36,136 nt of DNA, taken from assembly GCF_003731635.1 (NCBI RefSeq), contig NZ_RCUA01000049.1, forward strand, positions 1-36,136. The letters are read 5' to 3'. Position 1 is the stretch's first letter. Each line of letters opens with the position of its first letter. Position numbers and translations under genes: made by a program. This document shows, piece by piece, positions 1 to 8,500 of this stretch. Under the pieces are notes generated by a model, which was not told the DNA's origin, searched no databases, and saw nothing but the letters and a program-made list of their open reading frames with translations. Origin of the DNA: Marisediminitalea oceani. GTDB lineage: Bacteria; Pseudomonadota; Gammaproteobacteria; Enterobacterales; Alteromonadaceae.

Positions 1-326
1 GGATGCTTTTTCATCCAGTGTTTACTGAATGTGGTTTTGATAAAGCTTTTCTTCGGCTTGACGAGTAATCCTTCGCTCTTCAGGTAAGTAAAAAAGCCAT
101 CTCGACCCAATTTAATTTCGTGTTCAATCAACTTCTGTTTGATTAATTTATAGAGCTTCCGTGTCCCCAACTGCGGCATGAACTTACGCCAGTAGAGCAC
201 CCACTCCTTAATTACCGATAGTTCTGTTCTTCGGCACTCCATACGGGCGACAGCCTGATAAACAGACTGCCTGGAAATCCCCACAACCCGGCAAGCAGCC
301 GACAAACTTATTTCTTTTCTTTCTTT
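1..326 (-). CDS. IS3-family transposase OrfB, N-terminal part (partial, runs off the window)
   Basis: The open frame on the minus strand reads through SLSAACRVVGISRQSVYQAV, then RKLYKLIKQKL and GRDGFFTYLKSEGLLV. These are the helix-turn-helix and HTH_21-like parts that precede the DDE catalytic core in IS3 OrfB proteins. The core itself lies beyond position 1, so activity cannot be judged. The frame is -1 relative to orfA and stays open back into the A-rich 3' end of orfA (about 312-326). That fits the usual production of an OrfAB fusion by programmed -1 slippage. No clear independent start with a ribosome binding site is visible. Confidence 0.75.
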
Positions 327-703
327 GGCTTGCCAGACGTACCGGATAAGTACTTTTTTCTTAGACCTGCTCCATATTCTTTATCCATGATATCAACCAT
401 TCCATTGAGGATTTGATTACGGAGTTTCTCATCGGCTAATTCTCTCTCGAGACGTTTTATTTTTTCGGCTGGTGTTTCTTTTGAACTGGGCATAAGTGGA
501 TGCTGAAGTGGTTTCGACCAGTCGAGTCTACCATGCTTTCTCAGCCAAACTAGCACTGTTGATTTACCTTGGATACCGAAGTGAACTTGTGCCTGCTTAT
601 AGGTCATTTCGCCTTTTTCTACACGCTGCACTACACCTAATTTAAAAGCCAAGGTGTAATCACGCTGAGTACGCTTAGGTCTTTGATTACTTGAAGTTGT
701 CAT
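308..703 (-). CDS. IS3-family transposase OrfA
   Basis: This 131-residue protein has an N-terminal helix-turn-helix (about residues 14-60, with YTLAFKLGVVQRVEKGEMTY and GIQGKSTVLVWLRKHGRLDW) that binds the element's terminal repeats. A short leucine-zipper-like coiled coil follows at about 80-110. Both are characteristic of IS3 OrfA. The ATG at 703 has AGAGGA 7 nt upstream. The gene ends in a lysine-rich run encoded by alternating A-rich codons (PKKEKK then stop), the usual place for -1 slippage into orfB. OrfA alone normally acts as a regulator or inhibitor of transposition, while the OrfAB fusion is the transposase (family knowledge). Confidence 0.85.
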   Translation of the reverse strand: MTTSSNQRPKRTQRDYTLAFKLGVVQRVEKGEMTYKQAQVHFGIQGKSTVLVWLRKHGRLDWSKPLQHPLMPSSKETPAEKIKRLERELADEKLRNQILNGMVDIMDKEYGAGLRKKYLSGTSGKPKKEKK

Positions 704-753
704 AAAGAAGTCCTCTTTATGTCAACGTATTTCAGGACGGGACACGCAGAAAC

Positions 754-780
754 AAAAAAGCGCCAACAATGGCGCTTTTT
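754..780 (-). terminator. bidirectional intrinsic terminator of rpoH
   Basis: A 7-bp stem AGCGCCA/TGGCGCT (759-765 with 770-776) has an ACAA loop and is flanked by six A on one side and five T on the other, so it works in both directions. It lies 20 nt beyond the rpoH stop codon and would also block read-through between the IS element and rpoH. Confidence 0.85.
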
Positions 781-800
781 ATTTTTTAGAAGAGAGACTG

Positions 801-1667
801 TTAGCCTGCCATGGCAGCCTGCAGTTTCTTCATTGCGTTCTTTTCAATCTGACGAACCCGCTCTGCGGATACCTCGTATTTATCTGCCAGATCCTGCAGG
901 GTAGTCTTATCGTCTGCTAACCAGCGGGTTTCGATAATATCCTGACTGCGCTCGTCCAGCGTCTTCATGGCTGAGTATAAACGTTTGGTGGCGTTTGCAT
1001 CCCAGTCATCGTTGATAACGCTAGACTCGACGTCTTCTGATTTATCTTCCAGGTACTGAACTGGTGCAAAGCTGCCGTTTTCGTCATCGTCGGCGCTCAG
1101 ATCGAAAGCCTGGTCCTGGGAGCTCATACGCGCTTCCATCTGCAGCACTTCCTTGGTGCTAACACCCAGCTCATTCGCTACGGTTTGCACTTCTTCGTGA
1201 CTGAACCAGCCCAAGCGCTTTTTGGCTTTGCGCAGATTGAAGAACAATTTACGCTGCGCCTTAGTGGTTGCCACTTTAACGATGCGCCAGTTTTTCAATA
1301 CAAATTCGTGAATTTCGGCTTTAATCCAATGCACGGCGAAAGAGACCAGACGTACACCCACTGACGGGTCGAAACGTTTGACCGCTTTCATTAAGCCGAT
1401 ATTGCCTTCCTGGATAAGGTCTGCCTGAGGCAACCCGTATCCTGAATAGGACTTAGCAATATGCACAACGAAACGAAGGTGAGACATTACCAGTTTACGT
1501 GCCGCATCGATATCTTCATCTTCACGCAGACGTAGCGCCAGTTCGCGCTCTTCGTCAGCGGATAGCATGTCAATCGTGCTGACAGCCTGAATGTAACCTT
1601 CAATACTTCCATTGTGTGGAACAGACAGGGCCATTGATTGTAAGTTTTTACTTGTACCCACGCTCAT
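801..1667 (-). CDS. rpoH: RNA polymerase sigma-32 factor (heat shock)
   Basis: The 288-residue protein is the heat-shock sigma factor that directs RNA polymerase to chaperone and protease promoters. Region 2 lies at about 50-125, with [19 protein letters not shown] and a core-binding/-10 recognition segment. The RpoH-specific box QRKLFFNLR lies at 138-146. Region 4, with its helix-turn-helix ([20 protein letters not shown]), closes the protein. I chose ATG at 1667, which has GAGG 5 nt upstream; an in-frame GTG at 1673 would add two residues. Length matches E. coli RpoH (284). In E. coli rpoH follows ftsYEX directly; here two EAL-HDOD genes and acpH lie between. Confidence 0.97.
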   Translation of the reverse strand: MSVGTSKNLQSMALSVPHNGSIEGYIQAVSTIDMLSADEERELALRLREDEDIDAARKLVMSHLRFVVHIAKSYSGYGLPQADLIQEGNIGLMKAVKRFDPSVGVRLVSFAVHWIKAEIHEFVLKNWRIVKVATTKAQRKLFFNLRKAKKRLGWFSHEEVQTVANELGVSTKEVLQMEARMSSQDQAFDLSADDDENGSFAPVQYLEDKSEDVESSVINDDWDANATKRLYSAMKTLDERSQDIIETRWLADDKTTLQDLADKYEVSAERVRQIEKNAMKKLQAAMAG

Positions 1668-2173
1668 AGTCACCTCAAAAAAATCCTGTTTACTTCACTT
1701 AATCCAATAACAAAAATGCTAGTTTGCGAAGCTTAGGTTGGTAGCCTTTTCGCTGCCCTCAGGCGACGACGCATCAACCAATCAAAAACGAAATATAGGG
1801 GTTAATACCATACTTATCAAGACCCCGATATCATAAAAAAGTTCAAATTATTACGTCTGCGATAGCTAACCGGATGAAGAGTGTAGAAAAACCACTTTTT
1901 CAGCGCAATATTTAACCGGCGCCATCATGTAACTTTTTGTAACTGCCACACGCACAGCGGCCTCTATTAGTAGCTGACCGGCTTCTGTTGGCGGCGCTTT
2001 CAGAGAAAAACCTTAACTGACCGCCTGTTACCGGTGAATAACACAATCAACAGTGCAAAATTTGCCTTACACAGGTGATTATTAGCGCTATTCAACGTAT
2101 ATTACCCCCATTGAACAGAACAAGATCAATAAACGCAAATGAATTGCGCTGAACTGCATGATATGGGGATCGG
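1668..2173. other. divergent intergenic region rpoH / EAL-HDOD gene
   Basis: About 500 bp without a credible gene. It holds the P3-like rpoH promoter. On the plus strand there is a TATATT hexamer (2098-2103) with a weak GTGATT (2075-2080) 17 nt upstream, a possible promoter for the EAL-HDOD gene. The rpoH leader could fold into a thermosensor as in E. coli, but I could not fold it. Confidence 0.5.
1812..1847 (-). promoter_or_regulatory. sigma-E-like promoter of rpoH (P3-like)
   Basis: On the minus strand TTGAACTT (1839-1846) is followed, 16 nt after GAACTT, by GGTCTTGATAAG (1813-1824). This resembles the sigma-E promoter class (GAACTT then TCTGA) and, from memory, closely resembles E. coli rpoH P3. 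The -10 carries one extra T compared with TCTGA. Initiation would fall near 1806 and give a leader of about 140 nt. Confidence 0.6.
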
Positions 2174-3394
2174 ATGTTTGCATATGTAGCGCGCCAGCCT
2201 ATTGTTGATACCTCTCAACAATTATACGCCTATGAACTGTTATTCCGGGACGGGGAGAAAAACTGTTTTCCCAATATATCGCCCGACGAAGCGACATCAC
2301 GAATACTCGCCGCCAGCCACTTAAATGTGGGGCTGGAAGCAGTAACTAACGGCGCGCTGGCGTTTATCAATTTTCATACAGATACCCTGCTTCATCGCTT
2401 TCCCACCAGTCTCGACCCGAACAATGTGGTCATTGAAATAACTGAGACCGTTGATGTTAGTGATGACCTGGTGGAAGCCTGTCAGCAAATTAACGCTCAG
2501 GGCTACCGACTGGCACTGGATGATTACGATCTCGAGGAAAAATGGCAGGTTCTGTTACCGCTAATCAGTATTGTGAAGTTTGATATCACTACCGTTACGG
2601 ACCAACAAATTCGCGAAACGGTGCCCGTTTTAAAGGCGCATAACATTGAATTAGTGGCTGAACGGGTAGAAACCAAAGAACAGTTCCACTATTACCGGCA
2701 ACTTGGCTTTGATTATTTTCAGGGCTACTTTTTTGCCCGCCCCGAAGTTATCCGTCACCGTAAGATGAGCTCGTCAGCCGTCAATATGCTCGAATTACTA
2801 AAAGAAAGCACAGCGGCTGAACTCAACATTGAAAACATTAACGCTATTCTGGAACGGGACGTTTCTCTCTCCTACCTGTTACTGCGGTTTATCAACAATC
2901 CCACGGTGAATAAGCGTAACGAAATCACCTCGTTGAAGCACGCCATGACCTTTATGGGCGAACAGGAAGTGCGTAAGTTTATTGCCCTGTTGTCACTGGC
3001 TAATTTATCTGACGGCCAGCCCGGTGAAATCCTCAGCATGAGCCTGGTGCGGGCCCGTTTTTGTGAGCTTATCCTGGTTGCGATGAAAGACCAGAGCAAA
3101 CCAAACAGTGGCTTTCTTACCGGCATGCTGTCACTTATCGATACCCTGATGGAACAGGAAATGCGTGAGCTGGTGAGCAAATTACCGCTTCCTGGTGATG
3201 TGAGTGGCGCTTTATGCGGTGAAAACAATCACCTGAAACAATGCTTACAACTGGCCACCGCCTTTGAACGCGGCCAGTGGGGTATAGTAAGAGCGATTAG
3301 CACGCGTTTTGGCCTCACCCAAAAGCAGTTGCACGAAATTTATATCAGTGCGCTCAGCTGGGCAGCGGCTTTACAAAATGAAGTGCATAACTAA
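2174..3394 (+). CDS. EAL-HDOD signalling protein (YuxH-like), copy 1
   Basis: This 406-residue cytoplasmic protein has an N-terminal EAL-type domain (about 1-200) and a C-terminal HDOD domain (about 200-400). EAL domains hydrolyse or bind cyclic di-GMP. The signature is ELLFR (21-25) rather than EALLR. Other positions are close to consensus: the IEITE strand, LALDDYD, VKFD, AERVE and FQGYFF. The catalytic loop after the DD pair (DDYDLEEKW in place of DDFGTGYSS) is degenerate, so it may be a c-di-GMP sensor or weak phosphodiesterase. The HDOD part contains INNPTVNKRNEITSLKHAM and FIALLSLA. GGGGA lies 5 nt before the ATG. A close paralogue follows on the same strand. Confidence 0.88.
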   Translation: MFAYVARQPIVDTSQQLYAYELLFRDGEKNCFPNISPDEATSRILAASHLNVGLEAVTNGALAFINFHTDTLLHRFPTSLDPNNVVIEITETVDVSDDLVEACQQINAQGYRLALDDYDLEEKWQVLLPLISIVKFDITTVTDQQIRETVPVLKAHNIELVAERVETKEQFHYYRQLGFDYFQGYFFARPEVIRHRKMSSSAVNMLELLKESTAAELNIENINAILERDVSLSYLLLRFINNPTVNKRNEITSLKHAMTFMGEQEVRKFIALLSLANLSDGQPGEILSMSLVRARFCELILVAMKDQSKPNSGFLTGMLSLIDTLMEQEMRELVSKLPLPGDVSGALCGENNHLKQCLQLATAFERGQWGIVRAISTRFGLTQKQLHEIYISALSWAAALQNEVHN

Positions 3395-3480
3395 TTATTG
3401 CCCGGATCATTGCGCCGGATCAGCCTGTTTTGAATAACTAAAGATGGATCAAAGGTTAACCATCGGTTAAAGTTTGTATA

Positions 3481-3497
3481 GGCCTGTTGTTAAGGCC
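3481..3497 (+). repeat. small inverted repeat upstream of the second EAL-HDOD gene
   Basis: GGCCT (3481-3485) and AGGCC (3493-3497) form a 5-bp hairpin with a 7-nt loop, 12 nt before the ribosome binding site AAGGA (3509-3513). It could affect translation, but the stem is short. Confidence 0.3.
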
Positions 3498-3524
3498 AAC
3501 TGTATAACAAGGATAATTATTTTA

Positions 3525-4769
3525 ATGTTTGCATTTATCGCTCGCCAGCCAATTCTAGACCGGGAAAAGGACGTTTTCGGCTATGAACTGTTGTTCAGGG
3601 ATGGTAAATCCGGTACCTACCCGACCCACGATAACGAAAAGAGCCGCTACATCGCGGAGCACTTTCACACCCTGGGCCTGGATGATATCTGCGGCGATAA
3701 AACCTCGTTCATCAACTTTCACAGCGATACGCTGATTGCCGGCCTGCCCGCATCACTTAATCCCGACACGGTAGTGATAGAGCTGTCTGAATACCCGGCG
3801 CAACAAGCGGCGTTGGTGGATGCCTGCAAACATGTAAAACAGCTGGGCTTTAAACTGGCGATCGATGATCCGGCGATGATCAGCGGCCAGCACTCCATCT
3901 TTCCACTTATCGATATTCTTAAAGTGGATGTGCACAAAGCTAATTACAGCGTGATTGAACAGAACATTCCCCGTTTTCTGCAATCGAGCATTCAACTCGT
4001 TGCAGAGAATGTAAACAACCACGACGACTTTGTTGTGTGTCGTGATTTGGGCTTTGACTTATTCCAGGGCTACTTTTTTGCGACGCCGGAAAAAACCGTG
4101 CAACGTCAGCTGCCTGCGTCAAAAATGAATCTGGTTGATCTGATGGGCGAAAGCGCCAGCTCGCAGTTTAATCTGGAGCGCATTAACCAGATTGTAGAAC
4201 GCGATGCTGCCCTGTCGTTTTTATTGCTCAAGTTTATTAATAACCCCACCATCAATAAACGCTACAAGATCACCTCACTAAAGCATGCGCTTAACTACAT
4301 GGGTGAGGTGGAAATTAAGAAATTCATCGCCCTGTTGTCGCTGGCTCACTTAGGTGACGAAAAGCCGCTTGAATTGCTGCATATGTCGTTGGTGCGTGCA
4401 AAATTCTTCGACCTGCTGGCTCAGGAGCGCGGGCTGAATTCCGATCCGCCGATTGGCTTTCTGATTGGCCTGTTTTCGTTACTCGATGCCCTGCTCGACC
4501 AGGAAATGCCGGATATTTTGCGCCAGCTCCCGCTGACCGACGAAGTTAACGATGCACTGCTGTGCAAATCGGCTGAATTCAATCACTACATGAAACTGGT
4601 TCGTGCCTTTGAAGGGGCACTGTGGATGAATGTGATCCGCGAGTCCAGAGAGCTCAACATCGACCAGAAATACCTGCACAGCTTGTACAATCAGGCTATT
4701 GTGTGGGGCAACGGGGTACGCAAAACCATTTCATCTTACTTCCCGAAAAAGCAGGTCACCGACAAATAA
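3525..4769 (+). CDS. EAL-HDOD signalling protein (YuxH-like), copy 2
   Basis: This 414-residue paralogue of the preceding gene has the same order: EAL-like domain (about 1-205, with YELLFRDG, INFHSDTL, IDDPAM, LKVDV, FQGYFF) then HDOD domain (about 205-410, with INNPTINKRYKITSLKHAL and KFIALLSLA). The whole length aligns with copy 1, so the pair arose by tandem duplication and then diverged. ATG 3525 is preferred because MFAFIARQPILD aligns with the first residues of copy 1 and AAGGA lies upstream; an in-frame TTG at 3474 would add 17 unmatched residues. The loop after the DD pair is again degenerate, so c-di-GMP binding is likelier than efficient hydrolysis. It converges on acpH with a 6-nt gap. 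Confidence 0.88.
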   Translation: MFAFIARQPILDREKDVFGYELLFRDGKSGTYPTHDNEKSRYIAEHFHTLGLDDICGDKTSFINFHSDTLIAGLPASLNPDTVVIELSEYPAQQAALVDACKHVKQLGFKLAIDDPAMISGQHSIFPLIDILKVDVHKANYSVIEQNIPRFLQSSIQLVAENVNNHDDFVVCRDLGFDLFQGYFFATPEKTVQRQLPASKMNLVDLMGESASSQFNLERINQIVERDAALSFLLLKFINNPTINKRYKITSLKHALNYMGEVEIKKFIALLSLAHLGDEKPLELLHMSLVRAKFFDLLAQERGLNSDPPIGFLIGLFSLLDALLDQEMPDILRQLPLTDEVNDALLCKSAEFNHYMKLVRAFEGALWMNVIRESRELNIDQKYLHSLYNQAIVWGNGVRKTISSYFPKKQVTDK

Positions 4770-4775
4770 GGTCGC

Positions 4776-5360
4776 TCAGTCTTCCACACCATGCTGGCGC
4801 ACTGCGGCCAGCACTTGTGGAAAGAAGGTCAGAAACGTTTGTTCAAACACCGCATAATTTTGCTGCACGTCCTCAATACTGCCATGAAAGTTATGCTTAA
4901 AACGAATCCGACTGGCAGTACGCTCCAGCGCCCGTTCAACGCCCTGCAAATGGCTATAGGTATCCAGCCAACGATGGGTCAGCATGCTCCTGACCATTGC
5001 CTGCATATTCTCGGGCATTACGCCGACACGCCGTTCCAGACAATCATAGGCACGCTGACTGAAAGCCTCGAAGCTTTCTTCGCTGTACAGCGACCAGTGT
5101 TTAATTAAGAAATGATCAAATAACACATCCAGCATAATGCCGGCAAACCGCCTGCGCCCGGCAGAGACTTCTCCACGGGCCTGGCGCACACAACTGTGCG
5201 AATCGGTAAATTTATCCACAAAGATATGGTTGGCAACGCCGGCTCTCACCGCCTCGGAATAGCAGTTAAGATCAACACCGCGGCGGAAATCGCCCAGCAA
5301 ATTACCGAAGCAAGAGTCGGCAGTGGGCCGGGCTAAAAATAAATGGGCCAGATAGTTCAT
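4776..5360 (-). CDS. acpH: acyl carrier protein phosphodiesterase
   Basis: This 194-residue protein matches AcpH (DUF479), which removes the 4'-phosphopantetheine arm from holo-ACP. The N-terminal MNYLAHLFLA and GNLLGDFRRG segments, the HIFVDKFTDSH segment and FAGIMLDVLFDHFLIKHW provide the conserved His/Asp residues of the HD-like metal site. Length agrees with E. coli AcpH (193). It starts 12 nt after the ftsX stop on the same strand and is probably cotranscribed with ftsEX. This location differs from E. coli, where acpH lies elsewhere. Confidence 0.92.
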   Translation of the reverse strand: MNYLAHLFLARPTADSCFGNLLGDFRRGVDLNCYSEAVRAGVANHIFVDKFTDSHSCVRQARGEVSAGRRRFAGIMLDVLFDHFLIKHWSLYSEESFEAFSQRAYDCLERRVGVMPENMQAMVRSMLTHRWLDTYSHLQGVERALERTASRIRFKHNFHGSIEDVQQNYAVFEQTFLTFFPQVLAAVRQHGVED

Positions 5361-5372
5361 AACGAAAAACAG

Positions 5373-6353
5373 TTACTGCGGCTCAATTTCCCGCACATGC
5401 CGCTGCACCGAAATCAACGACCCCACCAGCCCCAGCATCACCGACAAAAATAACATAGTAAGCAACGCTGAACCGGTTAAGCCGGTAATGTGGAACGACT
5501 TGTCGTATAAACTGGCAAACGCCTGAATGCTACTGTCCATCCACCACAGAATAATGATAACCGCCATCCAGGCGATTACGCCTCCCAGCAAGCCATACCA
5601 GAATCCGGTGTATAGGAACGGTCGGTGAATAAAGCCATCGGTGGCCCCCACCAGCTTCATCACCAGAATTTCGTCCCGCTTGTTGAGGATATTCAACCGA
5701 ATGGTATTACCGACAATCAGGATCACGGCAACAAATAACAATACGCCAATGATGGTAACCAGCTCGGTAGCGATTTGCAGAAAGCCGTAGAGCCGCTCCA
5801 GCCACTCAATGTCCAGCTTACCCATATCCACTTCACGTTGTTGCTGAAGCTTCTCCAGCAGCATCTGCGCTGCGGTTGGCGCGGTGTGCTTTTCGCCGGG
5901 AGTCACCAGCACCACATCCGGTAGCGGGTTGGCTTCCAGGTATTTTACCGCATCCCCTAAACCGGACAGTTGTTTAAATTCTTCCAGCGCATCATCAGCA
6001 GGGACATAAACCACGCGATCGATCTCCGACCAGGTCTGTAAGCGGGTGAGCAGCTGTTGCGCTTCTGCGGCGCTGGTCTGGTCTTTGAGAAACAGCGAAA
6101 TCTCCGCCGCCTGCTCCCAGCCTGCGCTGATTTTTTCAGTGTTTTTAACCAGGATATACAGTGTACTGGGCAGGGTGATACTTAACCCCAACACCCCTAT
6201 AGTCATCAGCGATGCGGCGGGCTGCCGCCACAGCTCGCCAAGACTGCCCAGTGCCTGACGAATGTGATTAACGAAGAACATGACAAAGCGCTGAGCACTA
6301 TTGATTTTACGTTCACTGGCGCCCTGACTACGGCCTTTAAACAAAATACTCAT
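5373..6353 (-). CDS. ftsX: cell division ABC-transporter-like permease FtsX
   Basis: FtsX pairs with the ATPase FtsE at the septum and, in known systems, activates murein hydrolases through its periplasmic domain (EnvC/AmiA,B in E. coli). The 326-residue protein has a cytoplasmic N-tail, a first membrane segment at about 47-70, a periplasmic domain of about 120 residues, and three further membrane segments near 197-222, 246-270 and 294-316. RLNILNKRDEILVMKLVGAT in the cytoplasmic loop is a typical FtsX coupling region. Its ATG overlaps the ftsE stop (ATGA), so translation is coupled. acpH follows after 12 nt. Confidence 0.95.
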   Translation of the reverse strand: MSILFKGRSQGASERKINSAQRFVMFFVNHIRQALGSLGELWRQPAASLMTIGVLGLSITLPSTLYILVKNTEKISAGWEQAAEISLFLKDQTSAAEAQQLLTRLQTWSEIDRVVYVPADDALEEFKQLSGLGDAVKYLEANPLPDVVLVTPGEKHTAPTAAQMLLEKLQQQREVDMGKLDIEWLERLYGFLQIATELVTIIGVLLFVAVILIVGNTIRLNILNKRDEILVMKLVGATDGFIHRPFLYTGFWYGLLGGVIAWMAVIIILWWMDSSIQAFASLYDKSFHITGLTGSALLTMLFLSVMLGLVGSLISVQRHVREIEPQ

Positions 6354-7033
6354 AGTCCGTCCTCGCCGTCTGTTAAGCCATCGGTGATCATTTTGCCGTT
6401 TTTGAGCGTCAGGGTGCGATAGCGCATTCGCGCAATCAGCCCTAAATCATGGGTGGCTATCAGTACCGAAACCCCCGCCTGATTAAAATCTTCAAACAGG
6501 CGGACAATTTCCATGGATAATTTGGGGTCAAGGTTACCTGTTGGCTCATCGGCCAGCAGCAGAGGCGGTTTATTAACTACCGCCCGGGCGATGCCGACAC
6601 GTTGTTGTTCACCACCAGACAGTGTTATGGGTAGATTACGTGCCTTACTACGTAGCCCCACCATCTCCAGCGCGGCATCCACCCGCTTGGCAATTTCTTT
6701 GTGGCTGTATCCTTCGATAACCAGGGGCAGAGCCACGTTATCAAAGACAGTTTTGTCCATCAGCAGTTGATGGCTCTGAAATATCATGCCGATATCACGG
6801 CGAATATAAGCAATCTGGCGCCGTTTAATGACGTTGAGATCGTGGCCGTTAATAAGCACCCTGCCTACCGTAGGGCGCTCCATAATGCTGATCAGTTTGA
6901 GCAGGGTACTTTTACCGGCACCGGAATGGCCGGTGAGAAACGCCATTTCGCCCTGGGCTATGTGAAAGTCGACTTTAGACAGCGCTCGCTGGCCGCCGGG
7001 ATACGTTTTGCTTACCTGCTCAAATCTGATCAT
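6350..7033 (-). CDS. ftsE: cell division ATP-binding protein FtsE
   Basis: This 227-residue ABC ATPase powers FtsX. Walker A is GHSGAGKS (35-42), the Q-loop is FQ near 85-86, the ABC signature is LSGGEQQR (138-145), Walker B is LLLADEP (158-164) and the switch histidine is H195 in ATHD. I chose ATG at 7033 (AGGA 6 nt upstream); a TTG directly before it would add one residue. It follows ftsY after about 54 nt and overlaps ftsX by 4 nt, in the conserved order ftsY-ftsE-ftsX. Confidence 0.97.
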   Translation of the reverse strand: MIRFEQVSKTYPGGQRALSKVDFHIAQGEMAFLTGHSGAGKSTLLKLISIMERPTVGRVLINGHDLNVIKRRQIAYIRRDIGMIFQSHQLLMDKTVFDNVALPLVIEGYSHKEIAKRVDAALEMVGLRSKARNLPITLSGGEQQRVGIARAVVNKPPLLLADEPTGNLDPKLSMEIVRLFEDFNQAGVSVLIATHDLGLIARMRYRTLTLKNGKMITDGLTDGEDGL

Positions 7034-7087
7034 CAAGGATCCTGACTATTCTGTCTGTTGTTATTATTAAGGTTAACCAATACCAGA

Positions 7088-8395
7088 TTAACTTTTCTCA
7101 CCCTCGCTGAACAGCGCGTCTATAAATTCGTCGCCGTTAAATCCACGCAGGTCGTCAATGCCCTCACCCACTCCGATGTAACGGATGGGAATACCAAATT
7201 TATCTGCAATGGCAAAAATCACCCCGCCCTTAGCGGTTCCATCAAGCTTGGTGAGGGTAATACCGGTGAGGCCTACGGCTTCCTTGAACAGTTTCGCCTG
7301 GCTGATTGCGTTCTGCCCGGTAGCAGCATCGACAGTGAGCATAACCTCATGGGGCGCATCCGGGTTGAGTTTTTTCATTACCCGCACCACTTTTTTCAGC
7401 TCTTCCATCAGGTTATCTTTGTTTTGTAAACGACCGGCGGTATCGGCGATAAGAATATCACTGCCTTTAGCCTTAGCCGACTGCAAAGCATCGTATAAAA
7501 CTGAAGCGCTGTCTGAACCGGTAGGCTGAGCGATAACCGGAATATTATTGCGCTCACCCCACACTTGTAATTGTTCCACCGCTGCCGCCCGGAAAGTATC
7601 ACCGGCTGCCAGCATGACTTTTTTGCCCTGCTGCTGATACTGCTTGGCCAGTTTACCAATGGTGGTTGTTTTACCTACTCCGTTAACCCCTACCATCAGA
7701 ATAACAAACGGTCCCTGGGCTTTATCATGATTGGCAATTACCTCTGGCAGCGGTTGCTGTACGGCAGTGAGCATGGTTCTGAGTTGCTGTTTAAGCAATT
7801 CGTAAAGCGCGTCGCCGTTTTTCAGTTGTGAATGCTTAGCGCCTTCCACCAGACGGTCAATAATTTTCTGGGTAGTATCCATGCCCACATCGGCAACCAG
7901 CAGTTGTGTTTCGAGCTCTTCATACAGGTCATCGTCGATAGCTTTGCCGCGGAACAGACTAACAATGCCACTGCCGAGGTTGGCTTTAGTGCGCGATAAA
8001 CTGGCTTTAAGGCGACCAAAAAACGATTTCTTTTCAGTTGCGGCAGACTCTTCAACAGCCTGCGTTTCCGGCGGTTGTTCAACCTCAGGTTCTACTTCAG
8101 GCGTTACCTGTTGCTGCGGAGTAGCTTCTACCGCTTCAACCACCAGCTCTTCCGGTGTTTTCGGTTCATCGGTTGATACTTCCTCAGCTTCGGATTCTAC
8201 CTTGTCGATGGGCTGGTTGGCTTCTTCGACTACTTCCGGCTGTGCTTCTTCAACCTGCTCTGGCTCAGGCAGTTCTTTTTCAACAGCGATGGCTTCGTTG
8301 CTGTCTGAGGTTTCTTCTTGTGGGGGATTAGTTGCTGGTTCCGGGGTTTTATTTTCATTTTTATTCTTGTTAAACCAGCCAAAGAGTTTAGACAT
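7088..8395 (-). CDS. ftsY: signal recognition particle receptor FtsY
   Basis: FtsY is the membrane-associated GTPase that receives SRP-bound ribosomes for cotranslational insertion. The 435-residue protein has a short N-terminal membrane-targeting stretch (SKLFGWFNK), a long acidic, low-complexity A domain (about 15-120, rich in Glu, Pro, Val, Gln), and the NG domain from about 123. GTPase motifs are GVNGVGKT (236-243), DTAGR (318-322) and TKLD (382-385). The A domain is variable in the family. The gene heads the ftsYEX operon and is divergent from rsmD. Confidence 0.97.
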   Translation of the reverse strand: MSKLFGWFNKNKNENKTPEPATNPPQEETSDSNEAIAVEKELPEPEQVEEAQPEVVEEANQPIDKVESEAEEVSTDEPKTPEELVVEAVEATPQQQVTPEVEPEVEQPPETQAVEESAATEKKSFFGRLKASLSRTKANLGSGIVSLFRGKAIDDDLYEELETQLLVADVGMDTTQKIIDRLVEGAKHSQLKNGDALYELLKQQLRTMLTAVQQPLPEVIANHDKAQGPFVILMVGVNGVGKTTTIGKLAKQYQQQGKKVMLAAGDTFRAAAVEQLQVWGERNNIPVIAQPTGSDSASVLYDALQSAKAKGSDILIADTAGRLQNKDNLMEELKKVVRVMKKLNPDAPHEVMLTVDAATGQNAISQAKLFKEAVGLTGITLTKLDGTAKGGVIFAIADKFGIPIRYIGVGEGIDDLRGFNGDEFIDALFSEGEKS

Positions 8396-8500
8396 TGTGT
8401 TGACAATTCCTTACTGAGAAACCGCTTTGTGCGGTAAACTACTGAATATTAATTTAAGCGTGCTGCTTTGCATCAGCACATAATACCATCGACTGGCATA
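8396..8500. promoter_or_regulatory. ftsY / rsmD divergent intergenic region
   Basis: About 105 bp between divergent core genes, expected to hold both promoters. A TTGACA lies at 8400-8405 (plus strand) without a convincing -10 at the right distance, and CCGC-TTTGT-GCGG forms a 4-bp hairpin. No promoter can be assigned firmly. Confidence 0.35.

Larger units (their letters stand above)
1..744 (-). mobile_element. IS3-family insertion sequence, one end (partial)
   Basis: The segment carries orfA and the beginning of orfB of an IS3-family element on the minus strand. The probable outer end is near position 744, where the minus strand begins TGTCCCGTCC, a plausible terminal repeat with the usual TG start; a TTGACA hexamer (minus strand, 720-725) lies just inside it, as is common for IS3-type ends. 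The other terminus lies outside the window, so the inverted repeat and target duplication cannot be confirmed. The end sits about 10 bp from the rpoH terminator hairpin, so the element landed just beyond the rpoH transcript. Confidence 0.75.

Noticed and set aside
7881..8417. 178-codon plus-strand frame opposite ftsY
   Set aside because: Serine/threonine-rich antisense of the acidic ftsY A domain; a composition artefact.
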